From: Candidatus Babeliales bacterium
GTDB taxonomy: Bacteria > Babelota > Babeliae > Babelales > Chromulinivoraceae
Length of the DNA: 54,284 nt
NCBI GenBank assembly: GCA_018062405.1
Contig: JAGOSF010000006.1
Coordinates: 1 to 54,284, forward strand
Direction: 5' to 3'
How positions within the stretch are numbered: the first letter of the stretch is position 1; every line of letters starts with the position of its first letter. The notes beneath the pieces are model-generated. The model saw nothing but the letters and a program-made list of their open reading frames with translations. It was not told where the DNA came from and made no database searches. The position numbers and the translations under genes are program-made. This document shows positions 8,784-17,102 of this stretch, one piece after another.

Positions 8784-9212
8784 TTATCTTTTTAAACTAA
8801 AAGCTTCTATAACAGTAATTCCATCTGTCTTATGCACATAAATAGACACTTGAGAAAGCTTACCATTATTTTTAAAGTCAAAAGAATCTCTCTTAAATTC
8901 ATAGCCGTTCTGCTGAATAAGATCTTTATACGAAGATCCAAAAAGAACATTCTGTGCGCAAGTAAGAAAACATTCATCCTTGCGCGTCATGTCTATTTTC
9001 ACACAAGTAGTCCTAAAAACCATTCCATCAACTCTATGAAAACAACCTAAAGTCAGATCATCCGAGACAACTCGAGCTAATAAAGCCTGTTTTGCTATCT
9101 TAAATTTTTCTGGTGATGCACCATCCAAAACAACTTTATCTTCAATCGCATGCAAGCTCATATCACTGTTGATAAAAAAACTAACAACCATCAATACTTT
9201 ATAGAATTTCAT
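8784..9212 (-). CDS. Small secreted protein of unknown function
   Basis: The 142-residue product has a signal peptide (MKFYKVLMVVSFFINSDMSLHA) and a compact mature domain with four cysteines (in LGCFHR, TTCVKI, DECFLTCAQ), consistent with disulfides in an oxidising compartment. It ends FSLKR. The ribosome site is weak. No family recognised. Confidence 0.6.
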   Translation of the reverse strand: MKFYKVLMVVSFFINSDMSLHAIEDKVVLDGASPEKFKIAKQALLARVVSDDLTLGCFHRVDGMVFRTTCVKIDMTRKDECFLTCAQNVLFGSSYKDLIQQNGYEFKRDSFDFKNNGKLSQVSIYVHKTDGITVIEAFSLKR

Positions 9213-9238
9213 TCAACACTAACATTCATCTAAATTTT

Positions 9239-9847
9239 TTATTTTTTATTCTTTGGATACAACGCTAAATCAAGATACTTATTTTCATAATCAGTGCCTT
9301 TGTACGGATCACCCATATTTTTAAAATGAAACTTTCCTTCGTACAGGCCTCGAGCTCTCACATTTGCTAATCGAGTAAAGGTGGTAACTTTTAATGCACC
9401 ACGAGCGACAGCGTCATCGATGAAATATTGCACTAACTTTGATGCGTTTCCAGACCTTCTATGATCAACATCAACGATTAAAAACAACATGTGCCACCAA
9501 TATGGCGACTTTGGCCAATAAGCTAAAAATCCAACAGTCTTACCATTTTCACGCAAAACTTTTAAAACAAGATTTCCTGTTGCACTATGCTGCGAAGAAG
9601 ATCGATTATCAAGCATAAAATCAATATCAAAATCATCTTCGGTTATTTTATCCCAATCACCGAAATATAAAAACTGCCAATCATCATGAAACATCTTTTT
9701 AATTGCAACTTTATCTCGGTCGGCAACATAATTCACAATGCCATTGTCGTAAGAAAACCATGCATAGGCAGACCATCCACAAACCAATAAGGCGACAATA
9801 CCCGTAACAACTTTCATAGAAGAACCATACGATTTAAAAAAATTCAT
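9239..9847 (-). CDS. Membrane-anchored GNAT-family acetyltransferase
   Basis: The 202-residue protein begins with one transmembrane or uncleaved signal segment (about 12-30, VVTGIVALLVCGWSAYAWF), followed by a GNAT fold. The acetyl-CoA loop is VDVDHRRSGNASKLV near 127-141, preceded by the typical beta4 strand (HMLFLIVDVD) and followed by AVARGALKVTTFT and NVRARGLYEGKFHF. GNAT enzymes transfer acetyl from acetyl-CoA to amines; the acceptor here is unknown. An anchor is unusual for this family. If the domain faces outward there would be no acetyl-CoA, so a cytoplasmic orientation, or delivery into a host, must be considered. AAAAGGAAA precedes the ATG. Confidence 0.75.
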   Translation of the reverse strand: MNFFKSYGSSMKVVTGIVALLVCGWSAYAWFSYDNGIVNYVADRDKVAIKKMFHDDWQFLYFGDWDKITEDDFDIDFMLDNRSSSQHSATGNLVLKVLRENGKTVGFLAYWPKSPYWWHMLFLIVDVDHRRSGNASKLVQYFIDDAVARGALKVTTFTRLANVRARGLYEGKFHFKNMGDPYKGTDYENKYLDLALYPKNKK

Positions 9848-9859
9848 CAGATTTCCTTT

Positions 9860-10618
9860 TTATTTCTGAAGCAGATCATCTTCATAAACTATTTTATACA
9901 ATAGTAATCCTTTTGCTGGAGAATTTGGTAGAATTTGTGCCGGATCTTTTTTTGCAAGAGCAATAGAGATATCCTCACAGGAAAATTGATCTTTTGATGC
10001 AACAGCCAAACAAGCTCCCACAATTCTTCGAATCATATATCGCAAAAAACCAGGACCCTGAACAACTATTCTATGGGCGTGCAAATTGTGATCATACTCA
10101 AGATGAATAGAATGAATAGTTCGAATCGTGCTTTGCATATCATACCCAGTGCAAAAAGATCGAAAATCATGAGTTCCCACAAACAACTGTAAAGCCTGAT
10201 GTAAAACATCTAGATCAACAGGTCGTGAAAAATACCAACCATACTGCTGCCCCAACGGAAGCGGTCGATCAGTAAAAAATGAATAATGATACGTTTTAGA
10301 AAAAACCCTACGACGAGGGTTAAAGTCATCACTTGCAAAACTCATCTCACAAATTAAAATATCATGAGGAAGAGCATTATTCCAAGCGAATTTTAAACGA
10401 TCAGGTGCGATCTGCATATCCAATGCAAACGATGCAACTTGCCCAAGGGCATGAACACCAGCATCGGTACGAGACGCACCTGATATCGAAATCTCTTGTT
10501 TAAAAACAGCTTTAAAAGTTGTTTCTAATGTTTGTACAACAGTTATTGCATCCGGTTGTCTTTGCCACCCATGATACGCAGTGCCATCATAGGCAACAAC
10601 CATTTTGTAAACTGCCAT
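9860..10618 (-). CDS. truA: tRNA pseudouridine(38-40) synthase TruA
   Basis: TruA converts uridines 38-40 of the tRNA anticodon stem to pseudouridine. The 252-residue length is normal. The catalytic Asp52 lies in SRTDAGVHALGQ; the N-terminal AYDGTAYHGWQRQP and later GPGFLRYMIRRIVGA are typical. It follows rpsR by 17 bases on the same strand and is probably cotranscribed with rpsF-rpsR as a small translation operon. Confidence 0.95.
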   Translation of the reverse strand: MAVYKMVVAYDGTAYHGWQRQPDAITVVQTLETTFKAVFKQEISISGASRTDAGVHALGQVASFALDMQIAPDRLKFAWNNALPHDILICEMSFASDDFNPRRRVFSKTYHYSFFTDRPLPLGQQYGWYFSRPVDLDVLHQALQLFVGTHDFRSFCTGYDMQSTIRTIHSIHLEYDHNLHAHRIVVQGPGFLRYMIRRIVGACLAVASKDQFSCEDISIALAKKDPAQILPNSPAKGLLLYKIVYEDDLLQK

Positions 10619-10635
10619 ACAATCTCAACAAACAG

Positions 10636-10923
10636 TTAGTAAGTTGTTGCACAATATGGCAATAACGCCATAACACGAGCATTTTTAATTTCTCGAGCAA
10701 CCATTTTTTGGTATTTGCAGCTGTTGCCAGAAATACGAGCTGGTAAAATTTTACCACGCTCTGTCAAAAACTTACGTAAGAAACCAGCATTTTTGTAGTT
10801 GATTTCTGAAACCAATTCTGGATTATTACAGAATCTGCAATGTTTTGCTCCACCAGCAGAATCTTTGCGTAATTTCTTTTTTAAAAGACGCGCACTAATT
10901 TTTAATTTAATTTTTTTTGTCAT
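10636..10923 (-). CDS. rpsR: 30S ribosomal protein S18
   Basis: The 95-residue protein carries the S18 core (KNAGFLRKFLTERGKILPARISG, then KYQKMVAREIKNARVMALLPY). S18 binds 16S rRNA next to S6 on the small-subunit platform. Two cysteines (CRFC) occur in the N-terminal arm, and a basic leader of about 25 residues precedes the core. It starts 8 bases after rpsF ends, the standard S6-S18 pairing, but without ssb or rplI between or after them. Confidence 0.95.
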   Translation of the reverse strand: MTKKIKLKISARLLKKKLRKDSAGGAKHCRFCNNPELVSEINYKNAGFLRKFLTERGKILPARISGNSCKYQKMVAREIKNARVMALLPYCATTY

Positions 10924-10931
10924 GACAAATC

Positions 10932-11483
10932 CTACTCGATAGTATCTTCAAAATCTTCTAAATCTTCTTCTTCTTCAAAAGTTATCACTGGAACTGCAAC
11001 TTTAGTTTCTTTTTCACTAAAAGCTACGCCACCAACAATAGACTTTTCTTCAGCTTTTTTTCCACGGAAGCCAGCTTTTGGTTTCAAAAGGCCTTCCATA
11101 TCATTTTTTTTCAAAAATGAATCGATGTCATGTGGAGTATCTTCTAAAGATTCTGGACGTTTATATTCTAATGAAGCATCAGAATCAAGACGACAAATCA
11201 TGTTTTTCATAATTAAATGGTTAAATTTAAAAATGTAAGAACCACGAATGTCTTTTAATAAAGCATCACGAGATTCAAGAGAAACTTCAAAACGAGTTAA
11301 GAAGTAAACACCATAATCATTTTTTTTAACTGGATAAGCCAATCTGTACTTTCCCCAACGCTCAAACGATAACATATCGCCTTGAGCAGCTCTTACAGCT
11401 TTTTGGAAATAAGATTTAATTGAATCTATCTCGTCCCCTGTGATCTCAGGAACAGTAAGAAATAACATTTCGTAACGTAACAT
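10932..11483 (-). CDS. rpsF: 30S ribosomal protein S6 with long acidic C-terminal extension
   Basis: Residues 1-100 (MLRYEMLFL, WGKYRLAYPVKK, GVYFLTRFE, FNHLIMKNM) form the S6 ferredoxin-like domain that pairs with S18. The product is 183 residues, about 80 longer than usual. The extra tail holds a lysine-rich segment (KPKAGFRGKK) and ends in a glutamate/aspartate cluster (EEEEDLEDFEDTIE). The ATG at 11483 is preferred to a GTG two codons earlier because AGGG lies 5 bases before it. First gene of an rpsF-rpsR-truA unit. Confidence 0.93.
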   Translation of the reverse strand: MLRYEMLFLTVPEITGDEIDSIKSYFQKAVRAAQGDMLSFERWGKYRLAYPVKKNDYGVYFLTRFEVSLESRDALLKDIRGSYIFKFNHLIMKNMICRLDSDASLEYKRPESLEDTPHDIDSFLKKNDMEGLLKPKAGFRGKKAEEKSIVGGVAFSEKETKVAVPVITFEEEEDLEDFEDTIE

Positions 11484-11554
11484 ACGCACCCTATATGGAT
11501 ACTATACAAAGTCTCAGCTTTATATAATAGGTTAAACAAACAGTAATTAACATA

Positions 11555-11602
11555 AAAAGTGTACCAGAAACCCATTATTTTACTAGTTTTTGGTACACTT
11601 TT
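11555..11602 (-). terminator. Terminator after the S24-like repressor gene
   Basis: A 17-bp stem (11555-11571 with 11586-11602, one G-U pair) surrounds a 14-nt loop. It lies between the stop at 11622 and the rpsF promoter region and isolates the two minus-strand units. Confidence 0.75.
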
Positions 11603-11621
11603 ATAAATCTATAAAATCAAA

Positions 11622-12302
11622 TTAAGCTAATTTTTGAATTCTTTGAACAACTCGTCCAATAATTCTAAAATGATCTTTGCCACGAACTAAAGCTACAGGA
11701 GCTTCTTTATGGTTCACAGACTCAAGAACAATAAACTCTTCTGTGTAGGTCACACGCATAATCGCTTTAACAGGAGTTTCATTACCATACTCAACAGCGC
11801 CAATATCACCTGACCGAGTCCACATTTCTGTAGAAATAATCAAGAAATCGCCTTTAGTAAATGTTGGCACCAAGTTGTTATTATCAATTGATAAAGCAAA
11901 CATTGCAATATCAGTTGTATTTAAAACAGGAACAAAAACGTCTTTAAAACCTGTTGTAATTTGCATTAATTGATTGTTGTACGGAGATGGATTTGATGGA
12001 ATATCACCAACAGCAGGAACAATTTGAACCTTTAAGCTTAAATCAGAAGTTTCTGGCAAGCTTACATTGCTGTCGATATTATCTGTACGCTTACGACGTT
12101 GAGCAAAAAGCTCTAACGGGCTTACTTCAAAAGCATTTGCAAGCTTTCTTAATGAATCTTCATTCCAACGACGTGTACCATTTTTGATGTGAGTTAAATA
12201 ACTCTCAGACATCCCAGTTTTTTCAGCTAAAACTTTTGTAGTCCAACCTTTTTCACGAAGCAATTCTTTTACACGCAACTCTGTTGATGTTGAAAAAGAC
12301 AT
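11622..12302 (-). CDS. XRE-type repressor with S24/LexA-like C-terminal domain, no catalytic Ser
   Basis: Residues 8-65 form a helix-turn-helix (VLAEKTGMSESYLTHIKNG) like lambda cI and related XRE regulators. A C-terminal S24 fold follows (LVPTFTKGDFLII, SGDIGAVEYG, VKAIMRV, RIIGRVV). In LexA/cI the motif G-D-S-M supplies the serine nucleophile; here the same place reads N-N-N-L, while the lysine (VKAIM) remains. The protein therefore probably dimerises through this domain but cannot self-cleave. GGGAGGAA precedes the ATG, and a palindrome (12313-12322) overlaps that region, so autoregulation is likely. It is divergent from rnhB. No prophage genes are nearby. Confidence 0.8.
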   Translation of the reverse strand: MSFSTSTELRVKELLREKGWTTKVLAEKTGMSESYLTHIKNGTRRWNEDSLRKLANAFEVSPLELFAQRRKRTDNIDSNVSLPETSDLSLKVQIVPAVGDIPSNPSPYNNQLMQITTGFKDVFVPVLNTTDIAMFALSIDNNNLVPTFTKGDFLIISTEMWTRSGDIGAVEYGNETPVKAIMRVTYTEEFIVLESVNHKEAPVALVRGKDHFRIIGRVVQRIQKLA

Positions 12303-12312
12303 TATATTCCTC

Positions 12313-12322
12313 CCGATATCGG
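12313..12322. promoter_or_regulatory. Candidate operator palindrome before the repressor gene
   Basis: CCGATATCGG is a perfect 10-bp palindrome abutting the Shine-Dalgarno of the repressor at 11622-12302, with a half-site ATATCGG at 12373-12379. Suitable for binding by the adjacent dimeric repressor; inference only. Confidence 0.4.
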
Positions 12323-12411
12323 AAAATTTTTGGTAGTATGATACTTAAAACAACTTATTACCAATAAGACTATATATCGGCATTTACTTTGTCAATCGAA
12401 ATAATTACACT

Positions 12412-13107
12412 GTGAAAGAAAAAATTATAAAAGCTCACGAAAACAATTCAGACTTATATGAATTTGAAAATCTTTTTTGGCAAAAAAACAAACTCGTTTG
12501 TGGAGTTGACGAAGTCGGAAGAGGCTGTCTAGCAGGGCCTATTGTCACAGCAGCAGTCATCTTAAACCCTTACGCAACTCATCCAAAACTGAAAGATTCT
12601 AAACTTTTATCTTCGCTACAACTAGAAAACATTTACAAATGGATAATCACAAATAGTGCTTATACCTACGGAATAAGTAACCATCGAATTATCGATAAAA
12701 AAAACATTTATGCAACAACGCAAATCACCATGAAAAAAGCTCTGTTTCACCTGTTGCAATCAACCGATCAACTCCCTGCTGTTATCGCCATCGATGCCAT
12801 GCCTTTAAGCCTTGCAAACACACCTTACGACAATATCCAACTTGAATCATGGACGCAAGGTGAGTCAAAATCAGCATCAATCGCAGCTGCATCGATCATT
12901 GCAAAGGTTACTCGCGATAAACTTTTGCAAAAAATGAGCGCATCATTTCCGGCTTATGGACTTGCTCAACACAAAGGATATGGAACAGCGACTCACATTG
13001 CAGCTTTGCAAGAGCATCAAGCTTCAATCATTCACAGAAAAACATTTATTAAAAATTTTAAAAGGACAAAACATGAAAAGTCAGAACAACAAAACCTGTT
13101 TTGCTGA
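12412..13107 (+). CDS. rnhB: Ribonuclease HII
   Basis: RNase HII nicks RNA in RNA-DNA hybrids and removes misincorporated ribonucleotides. The 231-residue protein has the family signature GVDEVGRGCLAGPIV (first catalytic Asp-Glu), AIDAMPL (third acid), GESKSASIAAASIIAKVTRD and GYGTATH. Start is a GTG; the first internal ATG would remove the catalytic signature, so the GTG is preferred although its ribosome site is poor. The 3' end overlaps the next gene by 35 bases. Confidence 0.93.
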   Translation: MKEKIIKAHENNSDLYEFENLFWQKNKLVCGVDEVGRGCLAGPIVTAAVILNPYATHPKLKDSKLLSSLQLENIYKWIITNSAYTYGISNHRIIDKKNIYATTQITMKKALFHLLQSTDQLPAVIAIDAMPLSLANTPYDNIQLESWTQGESKSASIAAASIIAKVTRDKLLQKMSASFPAYGLAQHKGYGTATHIAALQEHQASIIHRKTFIKNFKRTKHEKSEQQNLFC

Positions 13108-13678
13108 AATATTAGAAAGTAGTATCGCTACCTTTCGAGCACAAAGCTGGCAATGGGACGCTATCCCAGAATTTGGTTCACTGGTAACGGCAACTTCAAA
13201 CGGTCGTACAATTTTTGGAATTATTTACGACATCACAACAGGCCCGATTGATCCAATACGTCAACCTGTCGCCTATCAAAGAACAGAAGAAGAACTTTTA
13301 AAAGAACAACCACAAATTTTTGAGTTTTTATCAACTTCATTTTCTTGCATCGCTATTGGCTACAAAGAAGATGGACATTTTTTTTATAACTTACCGCCTC
13401 AACCACCAAAAATGCACACGTTTGTAGATTACGCTACAACAGAGCAATATGAACAATGTTTTGCAAGCGAACAGTTTTTATACCTGATCTGTAGCAGCCA
13501 AGAACAGTTCAACTTAGAAGAGCTGCTGCTTGCGATCATCAAACAACAGATTAAACATAATGCCTTAACAAAAAAAGGCTTCAATAAATTTATCGAAACC
13601 TTTTTCATGCTCAATAAAAATAATTATGTACAAACCAAAATGTTTTTAACTCGAGTGCAACAATTTATTAGGTTTTAA
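13073..13678 (+). CDS. Conserved protein, HAS-barrel-like N-terminal region
   Basis: The 201-residue protein starts inside the end of rnhB; the ATG at 13073 follows AAAAGGAC at good spacing. Residues 25-110 (FGSLVTATSNGRTIFGIIYDIT, then TEEELLKEQPQIFEFL) resemble the HAS-barrel found at the N-terminus of HerA-type ATPases and in related stand-alone proteins. The C-terminal part is helical (LEELLLAIIKQQIKHNALTK). No ATPase motif is present. Translational overlap suggests coupling to rnhB and perhaps a role in nucleic-acid metabolism, but this is inference. Confidence 0.6.
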   Translation: MKSQNNKTCFAEILESSIATFRAQSWQWDAIPEFGSLVTATSNGRTIFGIIYDITTGPIDPIRQPVAYQRTEEELLKEQPQIFEFLSTSFSCIAIGYKEDGHFFYNLPPQPPKMHTFVDYATTEQYEQCFASEQFLYLICSSQEQFNLEELLLAIIKQQIKHNALTKKGFNKFIETFFMLNKNNYVQTKMFLTRVQQFIRF

Positions 13679-13710
13679 AATCAGTTATTCAAATGCAACT
13701 CAATCAAAAA

Positions 13711-13746
13711 AAGAAGATGCCATGGAAACATCCACAACATCTTCTT
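13711..13746. terminator. Hairpin between convergent genes
   Basis: A perfect 9-bp stem (13711-13719 with 13738-13746) around an 18-nt loop sits between convergent genes ending at 13678 and 13784. The plus-strand side lacks a good T-run, so it is modest evidence. Confidence 0.4.
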
Positions 13747-13783
13747 ACATACTTTATGCATATACCATTAAGAATCGATCAAA

Positions 13784-14383
13784 CTACTTTGTTTCGTGAA
13801 CTACAACTTTTTCTTGACCAAGAACAGAGTGTGCAGTCCAGCCAAACATCATACCAAGAGCAATTTTAGCCTTATCCCCAGAAGTTTTCACAACATCCCA
13901 AAAGCCAGTAGAACCATAATTGTTATTAATTGTGACTGGTCCATGATAGGATGGCCCATGAACATGGGTTTCTGCTGTACTTTTATTAAAGTGCCCTACT
14001 ACATCCTTTAGCTCTGCCTGTGCTTGCCCTGCAACCGTCGAATGGTGGGGCCTTTTACCAAAAGCAGAATAATTTATATAAGTTTTATCTACATTTTGCT
14101 CAGATTTTAATGAATTTACCCAACGAGATCCTGCATCACAAGCTTGCTTATAACGTTCAGAAGATACTTGTTGTGCTTGAGTAGCTAAATCTTTTGACTT
14201 TGCAAGAAAACGCGAAAATGCTGATTCAGACATATTTCTTACCTGAGGCATTGAAAGTTTTAAAGACTGTGCAACCTGCGATCGCATCGCAAGTCTTGCA
14301 GCCAAAGGTGGCAACATTGCTGATTGAATCGAATGAAAGAATATCAGAGCCGCAAGAAACAATGATCTTTTTTGAGATTTCAT
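13784..14383 (-). CDS. Secreted protein of unknown function
   Basis: The 199-residue protein has a signal peptide (MKSQKRSLFLAALIFFHSIQSA), a basic/helical N-terminal half (SQVAQSLKLSMPQVRNM, KSKDLATQAQQVSSERYKQA) and a His/Gly-rich stretch near 140-160 (HVHGPSYHGPVTINNNYGS). A weakly hydrophobic C-terminus follows (IALGMMFGWTAHSVLG). AAAAGGGT precedes the ATG. No family recognised. Confidence 0.6.
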   Translation of the reverse strand: MKSQKRSLFLAALIFFHSIQSAMLPPLAARLAMRSQVAQSLKLSMPQVRNMSESAFSRFLAKSKDLATQAQQVSSERYKQACDAGSRWVNSLKSEQNVDKTYINYSAFGKRPHHSTVAGQAQAELKDVVGHFNKSTAETHVHGPSYHGPVTINNNYGSTGFWDVVKTSGDKAKIALGMMFGWTAHSVLGQEKVVVHETK

Positions 14384-14530
14384 ACAAACCCTTTTAAAAG
14401 TTATCTTATAGTTACAAATAGAATACGCTAGATAAAAAAAAGATACAAATGCACCCAGTTGTTTTGCGAAATTATTAATTCTTTGGAATACTTATAAAAA
14501 GATATAAAAACAGATAAAAGGAATCTATGC

Positions 14531-15454
14531 ATGTTTGATTTTATTAAAAAAAATCTACAAAAAATTTATAACTCAGTTACAACAAGCCTGCTCTCCATTT
14601 TTTCTGCGCAAGAAATATCAAAAGAATCACTCGAACAGATCGAGCGAATCTTAATTACCGCAGATACAGGGATTACGACAACTAAAAAAATTATAGCCTC
14701 ACTGCAAACTCAATATGCAAACGGAAGCATTACCCAAGGCCAGCAGTTACAGCAAGCTTTAGAAAAAGAGCTGCTTTCTATTTTGCAATCAAATCAAAAA
14801 GATCAACCAATCGAGCAGAACTCTATCTTTCTTCTGGTTGGCATCAATGGCAGCGGCAAAACAACCTTTGCAGGAAAACTTGCCTATTCTTTTACCAAAC
14901 AAGGTAAGCGTTGCATTTTAGCTGCAGCTGACACATTTCGAGCTGCAGCGCCAGAACAGTTAAAACGATGGGCAGAATCGAGCAAATCTGAACTTTTCAT
15001 GGGGCAACCAAACCAAGACCCTGCTGCAATTGCCTATGGTGCGTGCGAAACATTTAAACAAAACAATGGAGACATTCTCATTATCGACACTGCAGGCAGA
15101 TTACAAACAAAAGAAAATCTGATGCGAGAAATTACCAAAATAAAAAAAGTTATCGAAAAGCAGCTCCCCAACAGAAAAATTCATACACTTTTAACCGTTG
15201 ATGCAATGCTTGGACAAAACTCATTCAACCAAGCCCAAGTTTTTAATGAAGCTGTTTCCATCGATGGAATCGTGCTGACAAAAATTGATGGCACAGGTAA
15301 AGGGGGTATTATTTTTTCGATCACACAACAACTTGGCATCCCCGTTGAATATATTTCTTACGGTGAACAAATCGGCGATCTTAAAAACTTTAACGCTCAA
15401 GAATATGTCACCGACCTCATTGGTTCTTTGCGCGATATAGAAGAAGATAAATAA
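14531..15454 (+). CDS. ftsY: Signal recognition particle receptor FtsY
   Basis: FtsY is the SRP GTPase receptor that delivers nascent membrane and secreted proteins to the SecYEG translocon. The 307-residue protein is the short form: an N domain (1-95), then the G domain with GINGSGKTT (104-112), AADTFRAAAPEQL, DTAGR, TKIDGTGKGG and the closing GEQIGDLKNF. The acidic A domain of E. coli FtsY is absent. AAAAGGAA precedes the ATG. prmC follows 15 bases later. Confidence 0.96.
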   Translation: MFDFIKKNLQKIYNSVTTSLLSIFSAQEISKESLEQIERILITADTGITTTKKIIASLQTQYANGSITQGQQLQQALEKELLSILQSNQKDQPIEQNSIFLLVGINGSGKTTFAGKLAYSFTKQGKRCILAAADTFRAAAPEQLKRWAESSKSELFMGQPNQDPAAIAYGACETFKQNNGDILIIDTAGRLQTKENLMREITKIKKVIEKQLPNRKIHTLLTVDAMLGQNSFNQAQVFNEAVSIDGIVLTKIDGTGKGGIIFSITQQLGIPVEYISYGEQIGDLKNFNAQEYVTDLIGSLRDIEEDK

Positions 15455-15469
15455 TTTAAAAGGCAAATT

Positions 15470-16321
15470 GTGAACTATAAAAAAGCGGTGCTTCATATTT
15501 CAGAGCAAACCAACCTGCCAGAAAACCAATCATGGTGGCTGCTAGAAAGTATCACGCAAAAAAGTCGGGCTGCGCTCATCGCAACTGATTATGAACTTTT
15601 AGAATTAGAAGAAAAACAACTCGATGAAGCAATCCATGAAATTGCCGTTAAGTCTAAGCCGCTTGCTTATATTTTAGGATGGGTACCCTTTTTAGACCTT
15701 GAAATTTTAGTAAAAACACCAATTTTAATCCCCCGGCCAGAAACAGAAGAGTGGGTTCATCAGGTTATCACCATGATGAACAAACAAGCCGAAAAAGAAC
15801 AGGATCAATTCACTATTTTAGATATTGGATCTGGTTCTGGCTGCATTGCACTTTCTCTTGCACAAGCTTTTCCCCTGGCTCAAATTTATGGGGTTGATAT
15901 CAATCCTCAAGCTCTTGAATTGGCACGAACAAATGCCATAAAAAATGACATTAAAAATGTAACATTTATTGAGTCTGACCTTTTTACAAAGATCCCACTC
16001 AATCTTAAATTTGATCTTATTGTCTCTAACCCTCCTTACATTGACCCTGCAGTCAAGCTTGATGCTTCTGTAACAAGTTGGGAAGATCATGGTGCATTAT
16101 TTGCAAACAATGCTGGGCTATCAATAATTGAGCAAATCATAACTCAAGCCCCAAACCACCTTAAAAAAAATAACGAGCTGGAATACCAACTCGTTATAGA
16201 AATCGATTCAACTCAAGGTCAAATCGTTGAAGAATTATACAGTAGTTCAAAATTCAAAACTATTAAAATTCGAAAAGATCAATTTGATAGAGATCGCACT
16301 GTGTGGGCTAATTCAAAATAA
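15470..16321 (+). CDS. prmC: Peptide chain release factor N5-glutamine methyltransferase
   Basis: PrmC methylates the glutamine of the GGQ motif in release factors RF1 and RF2. The 283-residue protein has a helical N-terminal domain, the PRPETEEWV segment, the SAM-binding LDIGSGSGCIALSLA near 118 and the substrate-gripping NPPYI near 187. The start is GTG after AAAAGGCAAATT. It is in a two-gene operon with ftsY and converges on the secreted gene at 16325 with only 3 bases between. Confidence 0.94.
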   Translation: MNYKKAVLHISEQTNLPENQSWWLLESITQKSRAALIATDYELLELEEKQLDEAIHEIAVKSKPLAYILGWVPFLDLEILVKTPILIPRPETEEWVHQVITMMNKQAEKEQDQFTILDIGSGSGCIALSLAQAFPLAQIYGVDINPQALELARTNAIKNDIKNVTFIESDLFTKIPLNLKFDLIVSNPPYIDPAVKLDASVTSWEDHGALFANNAGLSIIEQIITQAPNHLKKNNELEYQLVIEIDSTQGQIVEELYSSSKFKTIKIRKDQFDRDRTVWANSK

Positions 16322-16324
16322 AAA

Positions 16325-17011
16325 TTACTTATTTCTATCAACTTCAACTAAAATCGAACCTCTTTTTTCTTCTTTACCATAAAAAAGAGAATTGGTAAGA
16401 TACTTTGATATATCAACAAGTTTTTGCTTGTTTCCTGTAGCCTTACAAGTCCGCTCCGCAAGAAAAACACCTTGATGAGCAGCATTTTTAATAGCTTGAA
16501 CGGTGCATTCAACCTTAGAATCTTTACCTTCTTTATTTTTTACCGTACCAAGATAAACCAAATCATTATCATTTTTATCAGCAAGTTCTTGCAACGATAT
16601 ATAACGTAAAATAGGATACGCTGTTGTTATCTTGTTTTCTGAATTTTTCACAATCCCAGCAACAAAATCTGCATAAACTGGGTGCTGTTTATATTCAACT
16701 CTTTTTTGAAATGCATTATTTTTTTGCTCATTAACAAATAAAAGTTTTCCTGTTTGAGCGTAAGCTAAAACAGTTTGAGATATTGTATTTTTATCTTGAG
16801 TTGTAGGAAATAAAGTTTTTCTCAACTGCTCATCTGTTTTAACACAACTTAAAACACCTGTTTTCTCATTTTTAATAATATCGCTATATTGTGCTTTTTT
16901 ATCATACACATGAGTTGTTGCAACATGAGATTTTTGATATTCACTCATTCCACAAATAAAACTAAACTGAAGAAAAAAAACTACAAAAACATATTGAAAA
17001 TACAATGACAT
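16325..17011 (-). CDS. Secreted protein of unknown function
   Basis: The 228-residue protein opens with a signal peptide (MSLYFQYVFVVFFLQFSFICG). The mature part is soluble, lysine-rich and mixed alpha/beta with three cysteines (LSCVK, VECTVQ, RTCKAT). AGGG lies 7 bases before the ATG. I do not recognise a family. It converges tightly on prmC. Confidence 0.6.
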   Translation of the reverse strand: MSLYFQYVFVVFFLQFSFICGMSEYQKSHVATTHVYDKKAQYSDIIKNEKTGVLSCVKTDEQLRKTLFPTTQDKNTISQTVLAYAQTGKLLFVNEQKNNAFQKRVEYKQHPVYADFVAGIVKNSENKITTAYPILRYISLQELADKNDNDLVYLGTVKNKEGKDSKVECTVQAIKNAAHQGVFLAERTCKATGNKQKLVDISKYLTNSLFYGKEEKRGSILVEVDRNK

Positions 17012-17102
17012 ACGAAAACCCTAATTTTATAAAAAACCCCTAGATAAAGCATTTCTGCTTATCAATAGAATATTTTACAAATTTTTTCTCGTCAATTAAA
17101 TG

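Noticed and set aside
16424..16609. Plus-strand frame over the secreted gene at 16325-17011
   Set aside because: No ribosome site and no signal; the minus-strand gene has a clear signal peptide and start.
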